A DNA stretch of 64,000 nucleotides from Syntrophomonas sp. (GTDB lineage: Bacteria > Bacillota > Syntrophomonadia > Syntrophomonadales > Syntrophomonadaceae). Of this stretch, positions 16,491 to 25,961 are shown one piece after another. Each line of letters begins with the position of its first letter. Position 1 is the first letter of the stretch. The stretch covers positions 10,843 through 74,842 of the forward strand of contig JAENZN010000002.1 in assembly GCA_016841245.1 (NCBI GenBank), written 5' to 3'. Under the pieces are notes generated by a model. It saw only the letters and a list, made by a program, of their open reading frames with translations. It did not search any database and was not told the DNA's origin. Both the position numbers and the translations under genes were made by a program.

Positions 16491-17357
16491 TCACTCCATC
16501 TTCCCGAATATTCCTGCGGGCCTGAACCAGAACATAACAATTACCAGTGCATACGCGATAACATTCTGCCAGCCGCTTCCCAAAAACTGGGTGACATAGC
16601 TCTCAATAATACCCAGCGCCAGGCCGGCAACAATAGAACCTTCGACACTTCCAAGTCCGCCTACGATACAGACAACGAAGGATTTTAACTGGATCGACCC
16701 GCCCATCCACGGATTAATACCATAAATAGGAGCCAGCAAACATCCGGCTATGGCACAAAGTCCAGCCGCTATACCAAATGTCACCATATAAATTTGTTTG
16801 GTGTTAATACCCATCAAAGTTGCTGAAAACGTATCCTGTGCAGTTGCCGAGATAGCCCAGCCAAACCTGGTTTTTTTAATTACCATCATTACCACAATAA
16901 GAGTAACCATCGCCACTGCAGCTACAATCAGCCGCTGTCCCGCCATGGTAAGTCCCATAAATTGAAAAATTGCATCATTGAAATATGGAACTCCAACATT
17001 TTTTTCACCCCAGGTCAACTGAGCAATATTCTGCAGAAGAATACCGATAGCCAGCGTAAGGATGAATGGAGTGTCACCAAACTTACCGCGTCCCAGAGAA
17101 GGGGCCAGTACGAACTTTTCCATTACCATACCTAAAATGAATACTGCCGCAATACCTATGATAATAGAAGGAACAACCGGGAAACCCATAAGTATCGAAA
17201 ATGTGTAGAACATGAACGCACCTATCATATAAAAGTCTCCATGTGCTATATTGATCATCTTCAATACACCCCAGGTAACAGTAAGCCCGACTCCCAGCAC
17301 GGCATAATAAGAACCACTGATAATACCGTTAATCAGGTTTTGTACAAAAACAGTCAT
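16491..17357 (-). CDS. livH: Branched-chain-type ABC transporter permease LivH
   Basis: 288 residues. The N-terminal NGIISGSYYAVLGVGLTVTW and MINIAHGDFYMIGAF motifs and the C-terminal VVCIVGGLGSVEGSIVAGL segment are standard LivH features. About eight membrane helices. It lies between livF and livM with gaps of 12 and 6 bases, in one transcription unit. Confidence 0.88.
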   Translation of the reverse strand: MTVFVQNLINGIISGSYYAVLGVGLTVTWGVLKMINIAHGDFYMIGAFMFYTFSILMGFPVVPSIIIGIAAVFILGMVMEKFVLAPSLGRGKFGDTPFILTLAIGILLQNIAQLTWGEKNVGVPYFNDAIFQFMGLTMAGQRLIVAAVAMVTLIVVMMVIKKTRFGWAISATAQDTFSATLMGINTKQIYMVTFGIAAGLCAIAGCLLAPIYGINPWMGGSIQLKSFVVCIVGGLGSVEGSIVAGLALGIIESYVTQFLGSGWQNVIAYALVIVMFWFRPAGIFGKME

Positions 17358-17369
17358 AATTGCTACTCC

Positions 17370-18077
17370 TTACAATCCTAAATACAATTTCTGAATATCC
17401 GCAGATTCCAACATACTTTGGGCACTGCCGGACATACCGATTACTCCATTTTCCAATACATAACCGCGGTCTGCGGTCTGCAGGGCAATATTGGCATTCT
17501 GCTCCACGACAACAATGGTAATTCCTTTTTCTTTATTGATCTTGGTTATGACGTCAAAAACGGTATCCACAATATTGGGCGCCAGACCGAGAGACGGCTC
17601 ATCCATCATTAAAAACTTGGGATTTGACATCAGTACTCTTCCGATGGCACACATCTGCTGTTCGCCCCCGGACATGGTTCCCGCGTACTGTATCAGCCTT
17701 TCTTTCAATCTGGGGAACAACGTCAGCACCCAGTCATACGTATCATTTATTTTCCTTTTATCTTTAAATGCATAGGCTCCCAGCAGGAGGTTTTCCTTAA
17801 CGGTCAGTTCCGGGAACAGATGTCGTCCTTCCGGTGCCAGGGTAATTCCTTTGGTAACCAGCTTATGGGCAGGAACCTTCATCAAATTCTCGCCCTGAAA
17901 TTCGATTACACCTGATCTTTTTGTCTCTATGCCGCAAATTGTCTTCATGAGGGTGGTTTTCCCAGCTCCATTGGAACCAAGGATGGTAACGATTTCCTTA
18001 TCATTTACTTCCAGATTAACGTCATAGAGTACCTGAACGTCTCCATAATATGCATTCAGGTTGGATATCTTAAGCAA
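17370..18077 (-). CDS. livF: ABC transporter ATPase LivF
   Basis: 235 residues from the TTG at 18077, preceded by AAGGAGGA; this start overlaps the end of livG by eight bases, the usual tight coupling. Walker A GSNGAGKTTLMK, the Q-loop region, signature MSGGEQQMCAIGRVL and Walker B FLMMDEPSLGLAP are intact. The C-terminal VVVEQNANIALQTADRGYVLENG is typical of LivF. It energises uptake together with LivG. Confidence 0.9.
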   Translation of the reverse strand: MLKISNLNAYYGDVQVLYDVNLEVNDKEIVTILGSNGAGKTTLMKTICGIETKRSGVIEFQGENLMKVPAHKLVTKGITLAPEGRHLFPELTVKENLLLGAYAFKDKRKINDTYDWVLTLFPRLKERLIQYAGTMSGGEQQMCAIGRVLMSNPKFLMMDEPSLGLAPNIVDTVFDVITKINKEKGITIVVVEQNANIALQTADRGYVLENGVIGMSGSAQSMLESADIQKLYLGL

Positions 18078-18825
18078 CTGAAATCCTCCTTGCCGTGGAG
18101 CCCAGATAAGCTTCAATTACGTCCGGATTCCTCATAACATCTGCGGGAAGACCTTCGGCAAGCTTTTCTCCATGATTAATAACCACTATATAATCGGAAA
18201 TACCGATAATTGCCTTCATAACATGTTCAATCATCAAAATGCTGACTCCCATGCTGTTGATGTCTTTAATAACATCCATCATTTCCAGTACTTCAGTAGG
18301 ATTAAGACCTCCGATAACCTCATCCAGAAGAAGAAGACTTGGTTTTGTAGCCAGCGCTCTGGCCATTTCCAGTTTTTTTCTCTGGGCTACGTTAAGGCTC
18401 ATGGCATATTCATCTTTCTTGTCTATCAGTCCCACATATTCCAGAAGATCTTCGGCCTCTTTTTCACAATCCGACATTTTCGGTTTATTTTTGGCGCCGT
18501 GGAAAGCACCAACTATGACATTCTCCAAAAGGGTGTTTTTTTCAAATGGTTTGGTTACCTGAAAAGTACGTGCAATTCCCAATTTGCATCTTTCGTTAGC
18601 CTTCTTGCCGTTCATGGACTGCCCGTTGAATTCAACATTTCCGCTATATCCCTGATAAAATCCCGACAAGGTGTTGAACAGAGTTGTCTTTCCCGCACCA
18701 TTCGGTCCGATAATGCCAAGTATCTTACCTCTCTCAAGTTTAAGGGAAACCTCGTTTATGGCCATCAGGCCCCCGAATCTCATGCACACATTGTCCACTT
18801 CCAGAATGTAGTCTGTCTGCCTCAT
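18070..18825 (-). CDS. livG: ABC transporter ATPase LivG
   Basis: 251 residues. Walker A GPNGAGKTTLFNTLSGFY, the LGIARTFQVTKPF loop and Walker B LLLLDEVIGGLNPTEV followed by MIEHVMKAIIGISDYIVVINHG match LivG. The usual LSYGQQR-type signature reads LNVAQRKKLEMARAL, a mild variant. It begins 88 bases after the binding-protein gene, with a hairpin at 18855-18885 in the gap, and ends overlapping livF. Confidence 0.88.
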   Translation of the reverse strand: MRQTDYILEVDNVCMRFGGLMAINEVSLKLERGKILGIIGPNGAGKTTLFNTLSGFYQGYSGNVEFNGQSMNGKKANERCKLGIARTFQVTKPFEKNTLLENVIVGAFHGAKNKPKMSDCEKEAEDLLEYVGLIDKKDEYAMSLNVAQRKKLEMARALATKPSLLLLDEVIGGLNPTEVLEMMDVIKDINSMGVSILMIEHVMKAIIGISDYIVVINHGEKLAEGLPADVMRNPDVIEAYLGSTARRISVA

Positions 18826-18854
18826 GTATTTTCACTTCCTTTCCAGGTAAATCC

Positions 18855-18885
18855 GGGGGTATTTCCATGAGTAGAAATACACCCC
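18855..18885 (-). terminator. Intercistronic hairpin between livK and livG
   Basis: GGGG-GTATTTC (18855-18865) pairs with GAAATAC-A-CCCC (18874-18885), with one bulged base. No T run follows on the minus strand. Such hairpins after binding-protein genes usually protect the upstream mRNA and reduce expression of the downstream transporter genes. Confidence 0.45.
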
Positions 18886-18913
18886 GCATATTACCTTATT
18901 AATCTGGCATCAA

Positions 18914-20167
18914 TTACTCTGTCGGCTGATATTCACTGATAGATGCTGATGCCGGATAAATAACATAGCTCTCTCCATCCTGAATCTGAGCCACATTAAC
19001 TGCGACATAGCCTTCACCATAATAGATGGTGTGGCTGTCAGGGTTAAACTTGATGAGACCTTTATATTCGTCAAATCCGTCTTCAGATAACAATGCTGCG
19101 GCAAGTATCTCCGGATCTACGGAGCCACAGGCTTCCATAGCCTCCAAGACCACCATCATATCGGAATAACCATCGATGTAATCGAAGGTCACATCCTCTC
19201 CATTGTAATCTTTAAGTTTCTGAGCAAATTCCTTAGCCTTGGGATTATGTTCAATATCTATAAGCATGGGAGCCCACATAAGTCCATCCGCAGCAGATCC
19301 GATCTGGCTTTTGAATTCTGGCTGCATCGGGTAATAAATTGCCATATGCGGTACAGTCCCAAGTCCGTTTTCATCCAGCTGTTTGATAAGAGCCACCCCG
19401 GTTGCCACTGTCGTTGAACAGGAGAAAATAACGTCGGTACCGGAGCTCTTGATGTCACTGATGACGGAATATAAATCGGTTGCACCAAATTCCCAGTAGT
19501 TTTCAGACACCACTTTATAGCCTGCTGCCTGCATCTTTTCCACAACAGCTGCCAGGTTAGAACGGCCATAGTCTGTTTCATCGCCGCAGATAGCGATGGT
19601 TTTGTGGGGAGCTTCCAATTTACCCTGATCAATCAGATCCAGAATGGTACTGGCACAGACTTCACCATAGGCACTGGAATCCCATCCGAATTTAAAGAAG
19701 TGTTTATAGCTTTCCGGGTCATTAACAATCTTCTCAGTTATTGCAGAACTTACCGGCTCTAAAGTTGCCATGGCTATATCATATTTTTTAGCCAGTTCCA
19801 TTGTTGCAATACCGACTGCGCTGTTGAAAGACTCACAGAACAGGAAATCCACCTTGTCACTTGTAATAAGCTTTTCACAGTTTGAAAGACCTGTCTGAGC
19901 GTTGGAACCGGTGTCATAATAAACTGCTTCCACTTTTTTCTTAACGCCGTCAATGGTAATACCGCCAGCTTCATTTACCTCATCAATTGCCATCTTAATA
20001 CCGGTGTTAACATTTACTCCTGATTCCGCTGAATTACCGGTTGTCGGTCCGGATACCCCAATTTTGATGGTGTCGCCCTTTGCTTCATCAGAGCTGCCGC
20101 CGCAGCCGATAAGGCCAGTCATCATTAACGCTGCTGCAACTAACAAAGCTAAAACTTTTTTTCTCAT
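18914..20167 (-). CDS. ABC transporter substrate-binding lipoprotein (LivK-like, Peripla_BP_6)
   Basis: 417 residues from the ATG at 20167, with TGGAGG ahead of it. The signal peptide MRKKVLALLVAAALMMTG ends in the lipobox LIGC, giving lipidation at Cys22 and a serine/glycine-rich linker. KIGVSGPTTGNSAESGVNVNTG and VNEAGGITIDGVKKKVEAVY are the Leu/Ile/Val-binding protein fold. The real ligand need not be a branched-chain amino acid; with two amidohydrolases and gabT in the operon, a GABA conjugate or related amide is likely. First gene of the transporter unit. Confidence 0.85.
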   Translation of the reverse strand: MRKKVLALLVAAALMMTGLIGCGGSSDEAKGDTIKIGVSGPTTGNSAESGVNVNTGIKMAIDEVNEAGGITIDGVKKKVEAVYYDTGSNAQTGLSNCEKLITSDKVDFLFCESFNSAVGIATMELAKKYDIAMATLEPVSSAITEKIVNDPESYKHFFKFGWDSSAYGEVCASTILDLIDQGKLEAPHKTIAICGDETDYGRSNLAAVVEKMQAAGYKVVSENYWEFGATDLYSVISDIKSSGTDVIFSCSTTVATGVALIKQLDENGLGTVPHMAIYYPMQPEFKSQIGSAADGLMWAPMLIDIEHNPKAKEFAQKLKDYNGEDVTFDYIDGYSDMMVVLEAMEACGSVDPEILAAALLSEDGFDEYKGLIKFNPDSHTIYYGEGYVAVNVAQIQDGESYVIYPASASISEYQPTE

Positions 20168-20227
20168 CTTGTTTCCTCCACTTTCTTCTGCATTTTTTTG
20201 TTGTGATTTGTTAAGCAGAAAAAAACA

Positions 20228-20255
20228 AAAGGCACAAGGTTTTCCTTGCGCCTTT
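20228..20255 (-). terminator. Rho-independent terminator between the PucR gene and livK
   Basis: Read on the minus strand, AAAGGC-G-CAAGG, a four-base loop AAAA and CCTTG-T-GCCTTT form a stem of 11 pairs with one mismatch, followed by TTTTGTTTTTTT. It ends the regulator transcript. Because I see no good promoter in the 60 bases between it and livK, it might instead act as an attenuator for read-through into the operon. Confidence 0.7.
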
Positions 20256-20343
20256 GCATGTCTTATTCCTAGCTTATACATGCATTCTACCACAGCATTA
20301 ATAATTTTTAATTAGAAGAAAAAATAAAAATCTTTGTAAAACT

Positions 20344-21522
20344 TTACAATTGATTAATGTCCCTTATATAAAAGGCAATATAGAGTTTTACCCGATCTTG
20401 CGTGCTATACAGTTCAAATCCGAGCATTTCGGAAATTTTCTTCAAATAGTAAGAAACGGTATTCCTGTGCACGAAGCACTCTTCAGCTACTTTTTGCATA
20501 TTTCCATCCAGTTCAAGATACTTGCTTAGGATTTTGCAATAATTGGTATTGTTCTCCCGGTCATACTTTTCCAGGGTTCCTATGGTATTGTTCTCATAAT
20601 CTGTAAGCTGTTCCATATCCCGGACTGATAAAAGCAGAGCAAGGATGCCCAGGTCTTCCCAATGCCACACCGGTTTGTCTTCCTTCATAGCCAGTTTGCA
20701 TATTATGCTCAAGGTTTCAAAATATTCTGCCAGTCGGTCTATGGTAAGGTCATATTTGCTTACTGAAAAGTATATCCTGCCATTTTGGTGCTGCCATTTC
20801 CAGAAGGAAGATATCTCGGCTATTATATTCTGTACCTGCTTTTTATTGGTGGAGGGAATTATAATCGTCAGATAACAGTCATGTCTGAAAATAACATACT
20901 TTTTCTGGGTTTTGTTTATTATCCTCTCGCAGTGCAGACGCAGGTCATAGAAGAGTTTGGTGTTATCGTAACGCTCGGCCCCTTCTCCCATTATCAGGGG
21001 CATGCACTTAACCATACAATATTTTTCATCAAGCAAAATCCCTTCTTTTTGCAGTGCAGGCAGATATAATTCGGTTTCAGACGGTGAAAAAATAGCATTT
21101 TTAAAGGCACTGCACAGGTTCTGGCTTTCCTGTTCGTTTTGTATAATCAGATTGCAGAATTCCCGGTCAAATTCTACCAGCCGCACCTCCCATGGCAAAA
21201 TAAATATGGGAAAATTATTATCATTGGCAAAATCGATAATTTCCTGCGGTATACTGGTAATAAACGGACCGGTGTTAAATACCAGCCCACTGGCTTTTAC
21301 TTCGAAAACGCTTTTGGTAAAATCGATCAGCTCCTGCACAGTAGGATTTTTAACCCCGGTCATGACAACCAGTTCCTGCCCTTTCAGGAAATTTACAACC
21401 CGTATATCCTCTACGGTATGAATCCAGCTTATCGTGTTCCAAATGCCTGATCTGCCAGCCAGCAGCTTAATACCATATTTTCGCATGGCCGTATAATAAA
21501 TTTTTTCCAGTGTTAAAGCCAC
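20344..21522 (-). CDS. PucR-family transcriptional regulator
   Basis: 392 residues from the GTG at 21522, with GGGAG a few bases upstream; a longer start exists but has no ribosome site. Residues ~20-120 are the PucR N-terminal domain (HTVEDIRVVNFLKGQELVVM, QELIDFTKSVFEVKASGLVF). The C-terminus carries the PucR helix-turn-helix (NMQKVAEECFVHRNTVSYYL, then a RVKLYIAFYI tail). PucR proteins activate purine or amide catabolism genes, often adjacent ones. Its place directly upstream of, and co-oriented with, the Liv-M20-gabT operon makes it the probable regulator. Confidence 0.85.
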   Translation of the reverse strand: MALTLEKIYYTAMRKYGIKLLAGRSGIWNTISWIHTVEDIRVVNFLKGQELVVMTGVKNPTVQELIDFTKSVFEVKASGLVFNTGPFITSIPQEIIDFANDNNFPIFILPWEVRLVEFDREFCNLIIQNEQESQNLCSAFKNAIFSPSETELYLPALQKEGILLDEKYCMVKCMPLIMGEGAERYDNTKLFYDLRLHCERIINKTQKKYVIFRHDCYLTIIIPSTNKKQVQNIIAEISSFWKWQHQNGRIYFSVSKYDLTIDRLAEYFETLSIICKLAMKEDKPVWHWEDLGILALLLSVRDMEQLTDYENNTIGTLEKYDRENNTNYCKILSKYLELDGNMQKVAEECFVHRNTVSYYLKKISEMLGFELYSTQDRVKLYIAFYIRDINQL

Positions 21523-21594
21523 AGTACCCAACTCCCAAACCTGAATATTCAATATTATAATTATTTTACAAAAGCCAAGAAAATTAGAAGCCAA

Positions 21595-22059
21595 TCAGTG
21601 TTTTGCTTTACCGTTTATAGCTTCGATAGAAATTTCATATACTGTTGTTTTGTCTGCCGCCGCGCCGATATATTTTAGTCCTGCATTTTTGTATTCAGCG
21701 GAATACTTATCGATAATATCTTCAAGGATCACCTGCTTCATAGCTGCGACCTCATTTATCCTGCCAAAAACTATAGCACTTTCAAATCTCGTATTAAATG
21801 AGTCCGCTAGGACTTCAACACCCTCTGTTACGGTAAAACACACCTTATCACAATATTGGATGTTCGCTCTCTTATGACCGTTAGCTGCAGAACTGTGGAA
21901 ATAAATTTTTCCGTTTTTATAAATATAGTTTACCTGTACACCATATGGATATCCATCCTCACCAATTGTTGATAAGACACCATATATACCATTTTCTAGT
22001 ATTGCTATTGATGCCTCCTCGGATATTTGCTTGTCCTTTCGTCTCATTTCCCTAAACAT
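21595..22059 (-). CDS. Pyridoxamine-5'-phosphate-oxidase-family (NimA-like) flavoprotein
   Basis: 154 residues from the ATG at 22059, with GAGGAG eight bases upstream. MRRKDKQISEEASIAILENG, GVLSTIGEDGYPYGVQVNYI and KIYFHSSAANGHKRANI are the NimA/split-barrel pattern, including the histidine that binds cofactor in NimA. It may be a nitroreductase or heme/flavin-binding protein; substrate unknown. It is 72 bases ahead of the PucR gene on the same strand but need not be functionally linked. Confidence 0.8.
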   Translation of the reverse strand: MFREMRRKDKQISEEASIAILENGIYGVLSTIGEDGYPYGVQVNYIYKNGKIYFHSSAANGHKRANIQYCDKVCFTVTEGVEVLADSFNTRFESAIVFGRINEVAAMKQVILEDIIDKYSAEYKNAGLKYIGAAADKTTVYEISIEAINGKAKH

Positions 22060-22493
22060 ATTTAGCGCTCCTCTTAAAATATTTTTGTAATTGATTATCA
22101 AAAACTTAATAGCCTGTATAGCACCAGATGGGGCTGTCTCATCAGTGATTATCTTAATCCCCGACAGAACAGCCCCTTTGCTTTTCAGTATATTTTCTTT
22201 GTTTTGTGGTTAATGAAGAAGACCGACTTTATGATTGTTATTATACGCCAAGTAAGGCTAGTTTTAAATAAGCAAGGATTTAATAACATTATTTTCCACT
22301 GGTTTCTCGTTTTGGGGTTCTAACATAAAGAAATTTCGACCTCTTGATGATCTGCTGCAGCCAGATGGAGATTTTCTTGAAAAAATCAAAGTCTACAGAA
22401 ATGTATCCAATTATGCCTGCACGAATAGATATAGGAACACCGGTCGATATTATTAAGTAGAAAAAGATATGATTAAAGAAAGCGGCAGGGCAT
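22060..22493. repeat. Intergenic region with an IS-end-like inverted repeat
   Basis: GGGGCTGT (22130-22137) and ACAGCCCC (22169-22176) are perfect inverted repeats 31 bases apart; the left arm continues as GGGGCTGTCTCAT, which resembles termini of clostridial insertion sequences, and TTTGCTTTT follows the right arm. It could be a solo IS remnant or a terminator. The rest (22180-22493) shows no convincing gene on either strand. Confidence 0.4.
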
Positions 22494-23099
22494 ATGAATT
22501 TCCAGCCAGGCATTGAATCGTACCTTACTGTAACAGTAGATATATTAAGCATCATAGGTGTTTTTTTTATAGTCAGGAAAGATTATAAAGGTTATGGGCT
22601 GCTTTTTTTATTGGCAGCAGTAACAGGTAATATTTTGTGCTATGCTTTCGTGAAGCTGTCTTTTTATTCTTTCCCTTACCTCATTTTTCCCGGGATATCA
22701 AACATGCCGATTGAAACCATATCTGTTTTTTTCCCTTTCCTGGTAATATTCAGCGTCAGGTATAGTCCCAGGGAGTGGGTACATAAAATAGGTTTTTACT
22801 GGGTGATTGTTCACCTGGGTATGACAGCTGAGACCCTGGCTAACCAGTTTACGGATACCATACGATATAATTGGGCCTGGGATTTCTGGGATTCTTATAC
22901 CTGGTGGTGGATATATCTTCTGCTCTATGAGTTTATCGGCGGTTTGATCGTCCGTGATGAGGCCAGAAAACCGCTTGCTGCTGCAGATTTGAGGCAGGGA
23001 AGCTGGGGATATTATCTGCTTCATTTTATCTTGATAACAACAATTTTTGCCGGTGGGCTCTATTTGGGATTGGCTGCCGAAAGAGCCGACGTTTTATGA
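22494..23099 (+). CDS. Multipass membrane protein, CBO0543-like
   Basis: 201 residues with five or six hydrophobic helices (about 12-30, 36-52, 62-80, 82-95, 140-158, 172-192). The WDFWDSYTWWWIYLLLYEF segment and overall layout recall the CBO0543 family of Firmicute membrane proteins, whose function is unknown. Tryptophan-rich loops suggest an interface location. No strong ribosome site precedes the ATG, so the start is uncertain. A repeat block follows it immediately. Confidence 0.65.
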   Translation: MNFQPGIESYLTVTVDILSIIGVFFIVRKDYKGYGLLFLLAAVTGNILCYAFVKLSFYSFPYLIFPGISNMPIETISVFFPFLVIFSVRYSPREWVHKIGFYWVIVHLGMTAETLANQFTDTIRYNWAWDFWDSYTWWWIYLLLYEFIGGLIVRDEARKPLAAADLRQGSWGYYLLHFILITTIFAGGLYLGLAAERADVL

Positions 23100-23249
23100 G
23101 AATTGCGGAACGATCACAGGTCATTTCACTATTTTATCCTGGAGGTTAATGATCTTACCATCACGAAGGTACCAGCCTTGTTATGATTAATTGTCTGGCG
23201 TTCTTTGCGCTCCGGACAATCCAGGCTCTAACCCTATGGAAAAATTCGG

Positions 23250-23684
23250 CTAAGGTCAGGGGATACACCTGCTGGGAAGTATGAGAAAGCTAAGTACTGC
23301 CATGGATTGCTGGTGCTAAAATGAAGTTCTCGGGCTAAGGAAAGGGGACACACCTATATCAAGTCTAATGAGTCAGTTAAGTGAATTAAAAGAAGGTGGG
23401 GCATTATTGTGAGATTCTCAGATCAAGGAACAGGGACACACCTTCCCGGGAGTACCTTGTTGAAGGAATGTCCCTGGGTATAGAAACCCAGGGGGTGTAA
23501 AAACACCCCCTGGGTTATGGGATGGAGAGATCCTGTCATTGGTTAGATTAATAGGCAGTTTCTCTATCCTCTTGACAGGCAGGTTAAGGTCAGGGGACAC
23601 ACCTACTCGTTATAGTTTACCTACGGTCCCGCTGCGCGTGACAGGAAACAGATGCGACAGTCCCCCGGTTTCCTGGGAATGTCC
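23250..23684 (+). repeat. GGGACACACC-type repeat block after the first chemotaxis gene
   Basis: Boxes at 23258-23269 (variant GGGGATACACC), 23344-23354, 23433-23442 and 23593-23603; closing TGTCCC at 23469-23474 and TGTCCCC at about 23677-23683. The unit 23433-23474 forms the hairpin with inner stem CCTTC/GAAGG. The segment 23276-23355 (CTAAGTACTGCCATGGATTG and so on) recurs at about 48690 and 48960. The block ends four bases before the chemotaxis gene stop codon. Confidence 0.85.
23485..23516. terminator. Perfect 14-bp hairpin with AAAA loop
   Basis: AACCCAGGGGGTGT (23485-23498) pairs without mismatch with ACACCCCCTGGGTT (23503-23516) around AAAA. No T run follows on either strand. It lies inside the repeat block; it could be a bidirectional terminator or a separate mobile palindrome. 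Confidence 0.5.
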
Positions 23685-23687
23685 CCA

Positions 23688-25685
23688 TTATTGGATCTTA
23701 AATTGCTGTATTAGTTCATTTAGTTGTTCGGCATTTTCAGCCATTTTTTTAGCTGCGGTGTTGACGTCCATGGCTCCGCCGGCCGCTTGTTCACTGCCTT
23801 TAGCTATTTCTTGGGAACTTGCTGCGGTCTGCTGAATGGTGGCAGCGGTATTGCTTATAGCCTTGTTGATTTCTTGAGCAGAACTGGTTACGTCCTTGAC
23901 GCTGTCGGACACGTTCTGTACCAGGTCAGCAATAATATCCGAATCTTCTTTGTATTGTGCTCCTGTATTAACCATCTGATCATAATCTGGGATTACTTCA
24001 TCATTTATAAAAGCTAGCAGTTCATTGGCGTGATCGGTTAAATTTCCTATGGAAACCTGCACTTGTTTAGTTAAGGATTGAATATTCAATACCGATTGGG
24101 AGGAATCTTCAGCCAGTTTTCTTACTTCCTCAGCCACCACTGCAAATCCCCGGCCGTGTTCACCGGCCCGGGCTGCTTCTATTGCTGCGTTAAGGGCTAA
24201 CAGGTTAGTCTGGTCAGCAATGCCGGCTATGCTCTCAGCTAAGCTGGAAATTTCCGCTACCACTTTTGCTTCCTGGATAGCCTTGATTACGGCATCTTTA
24301 ATACCGCTGTATACTCCTTCTGCCTGAATACGTGATTCCTGGGCCTGATGCTGAACTTTCAAAGCTCGTGTTTCTATCTCGCTTGACTGCTGGTAGCCCA
24401 GTTTGGTCTGTTCTTCCACTTGTTCCAGGGCCGCTCCTATTTCCTGACCGGAAGCACTTATTTCTTCGGCAGCCGCAGATACCTCCTGCATACCTGCTGC
24501 TATTTCTTCTGTAGACGCGGATACTTCTTCCATGTTGGCACCTATATTTTCAGATGAAGCTGCTAATTCTTCGCTGGCCGAGGCTACGTCATTAGATTGA
24601 GCTGCTATCCCGCGGATTATTTCTCGAATTTTTACGTTGATTTCGTTGAATGCCCTGGATAAGTCACCGATCTCATCCTTGCTTTTCAGAAATTCAGGTG
24701 ATACCTCAACGCTGAAATCACCTGTGGCCATAACCCGGGCATGTTCTGCTGCCCTAACTATAGGTTGGGAAATCTGTCGTCCTGTGAAAAAGGCTAATCC
24801 CAATCCTAATAAGAGGGCTATTATGGATGCAATGAATGAAGCGTTTTTTAATCCGCCCAAACCAGCCATGACTTCACTCTTGTCGCATACGATAGCTGCT
24901 GACCATCCGGTGTCTTTAATGGGGGCAAATGCCATTTCATAGGTAATACCATTATATGAATACTGCCCAAAGTGATTTTCGCCATTTATCATTAGAGTTT
25001 CAAGTTCGGCCAGGGATTTTAAATTTGGATCTGTTTTAGCTTTTTCTATGGTATTATCCTGTGCGGTAACCAGGGTGTAATCAGGATGGGCAATTTTGGT
25101 TCCTTTACCATCCAGCATATATGCGTAGCCGCTGCTGCCAAAGCTAATATCATTAGTTATAGTGCTTAATACTGAAATATCCAGGCAGCCCACCAGAACT
25201 CCGGTTATGGTTCCATTATTTTCTATAGGGCAGCTGATAGGAATTAAGAGAGAGGAATCTACTTTGGAAATGATGGGGTCATTCATGGAACTCTCTCCGG
25301 ATATGGCTTTGAGGAAATAGTCCCGGTTGCTGATATCAACCATGTTGCCATCGATAGTTTTCATGATTCCGTCCGGTGCTGCAACTCCGATTAGTTTATA
25401 TCCGAGACGTTCATTCTCGGCCTGTAGGACTGGAAATTGCGCAGCCCAATCCATTCCCTTTATTTCACCGCGCACTGCAATAGAATTAAGAACTGCTAAT
25501 TGAGCCTTTACTCCTCTGGCTATCAGTTTGGCGCCGTCCTCTGCCTTGCCAGGGAGGGTTTGTTCGATACTTGTCTGCAGCAGCTGGCTGGAATTGTAAT
25601 ATGAGACTCCTCCCAGTGCAGCACATACAATTAAGACAATAATGCCGATATAGACCATTAAACGCTGATTGATACTATGCAACAT
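23688..25685 (-). CDS. Methyl-accepting chemotaxis protein 1 (dCache sensor)
   Basis: 665 residues from the ATG at 25685 with AAAGGAG upstream. One membrane helix at about 10-32, an extracytoplasmic double-Cache region to ~280 ([20 protein letters not shown] is the ligand-site motif of amino-acid/organic-acid Cache domains), a second helix ~285-305, HAMP, then the signalling domain with the CheA/CheW tip [20 protein letters not shown]. It differs clearly from the three other receptors. A lone gene facing a repeat block at its 3' end. Confidence 0.92.
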   Translation of the reverse strand: MLHSINQRLMVYIGIIVLIVCAALGGVSYYNSSQLLQTSIEQTLPGKAEDGAKLIARGVKAQLAVLNSIAVRGEIKGMDWAAQFPVLQAENERLGYKLIGVAAPDGIMKTIDGNMVDISNRDYFLKAISGESSMNDPIISKVDSSLLIPISCPIENNGTITGVLVGCLDISVLSTITNDISFGSSGYAYMLDGKGTKIAHPDYTLVTAQDNTIEKAKTDPNLKSLAELETLMINGENHFGQYSYNGITYEMAFAPIKDTGWSAAIVCDKSEVMAGLGGLKNASFIASIIALLLGLGLAFFTGRQISQPIVRAAEHARVMATGDFSVEVSPEFLKSKDEIGDLSRAFNEINVKIREIIRGIAAQSNDVASASEELAASSENIGANMEEVSASTEEIAAGMQEVSAAAEEISASGQEIGAALEQVEEQTKLGYQQSSEIETRALKVQHQAQESRIQAEGVYSGIKDAVIKAIQEAKVVAEISSLAESIAGIADQTNLLALNAAIEAARAGEHGRGFAVVAEEVRKLAEDSSQSVLNIQSLTKQVQVSIGNLTDHANELLAFINDEVIPDYDQMVNTGAQYKEDSDIIADLVQNVSDSVKDVTSSAQEINKAISNTAATIQQTAASSQEIAKGSEQAAGGAMDVNTAAKKMAENAEQLNELIQQFKIQ

Positions 25686-25961
25686 CTTCAACTCCTTTTT
25701 GTTCAGCAAATTATGCCAATTTCATAGTTATGTCTGGCATATCCGCATAAATACATAAACATATAGTACAAACAACCTCCTTTAACGAATAATTTGGTAC
25801 TACCATGCAATGCAATAATAATGCCAACACTTTAGGAGGGGTTATGGAAGATATATATCCGCGGTATTACTGAGTTTTATGGTTTTTGATACAGTTAGAT
25901 AAGATTAAATTGGGGATGGACAAAAATGTAAGTTTAACAAATATGTGTTACAAAATTGTTG

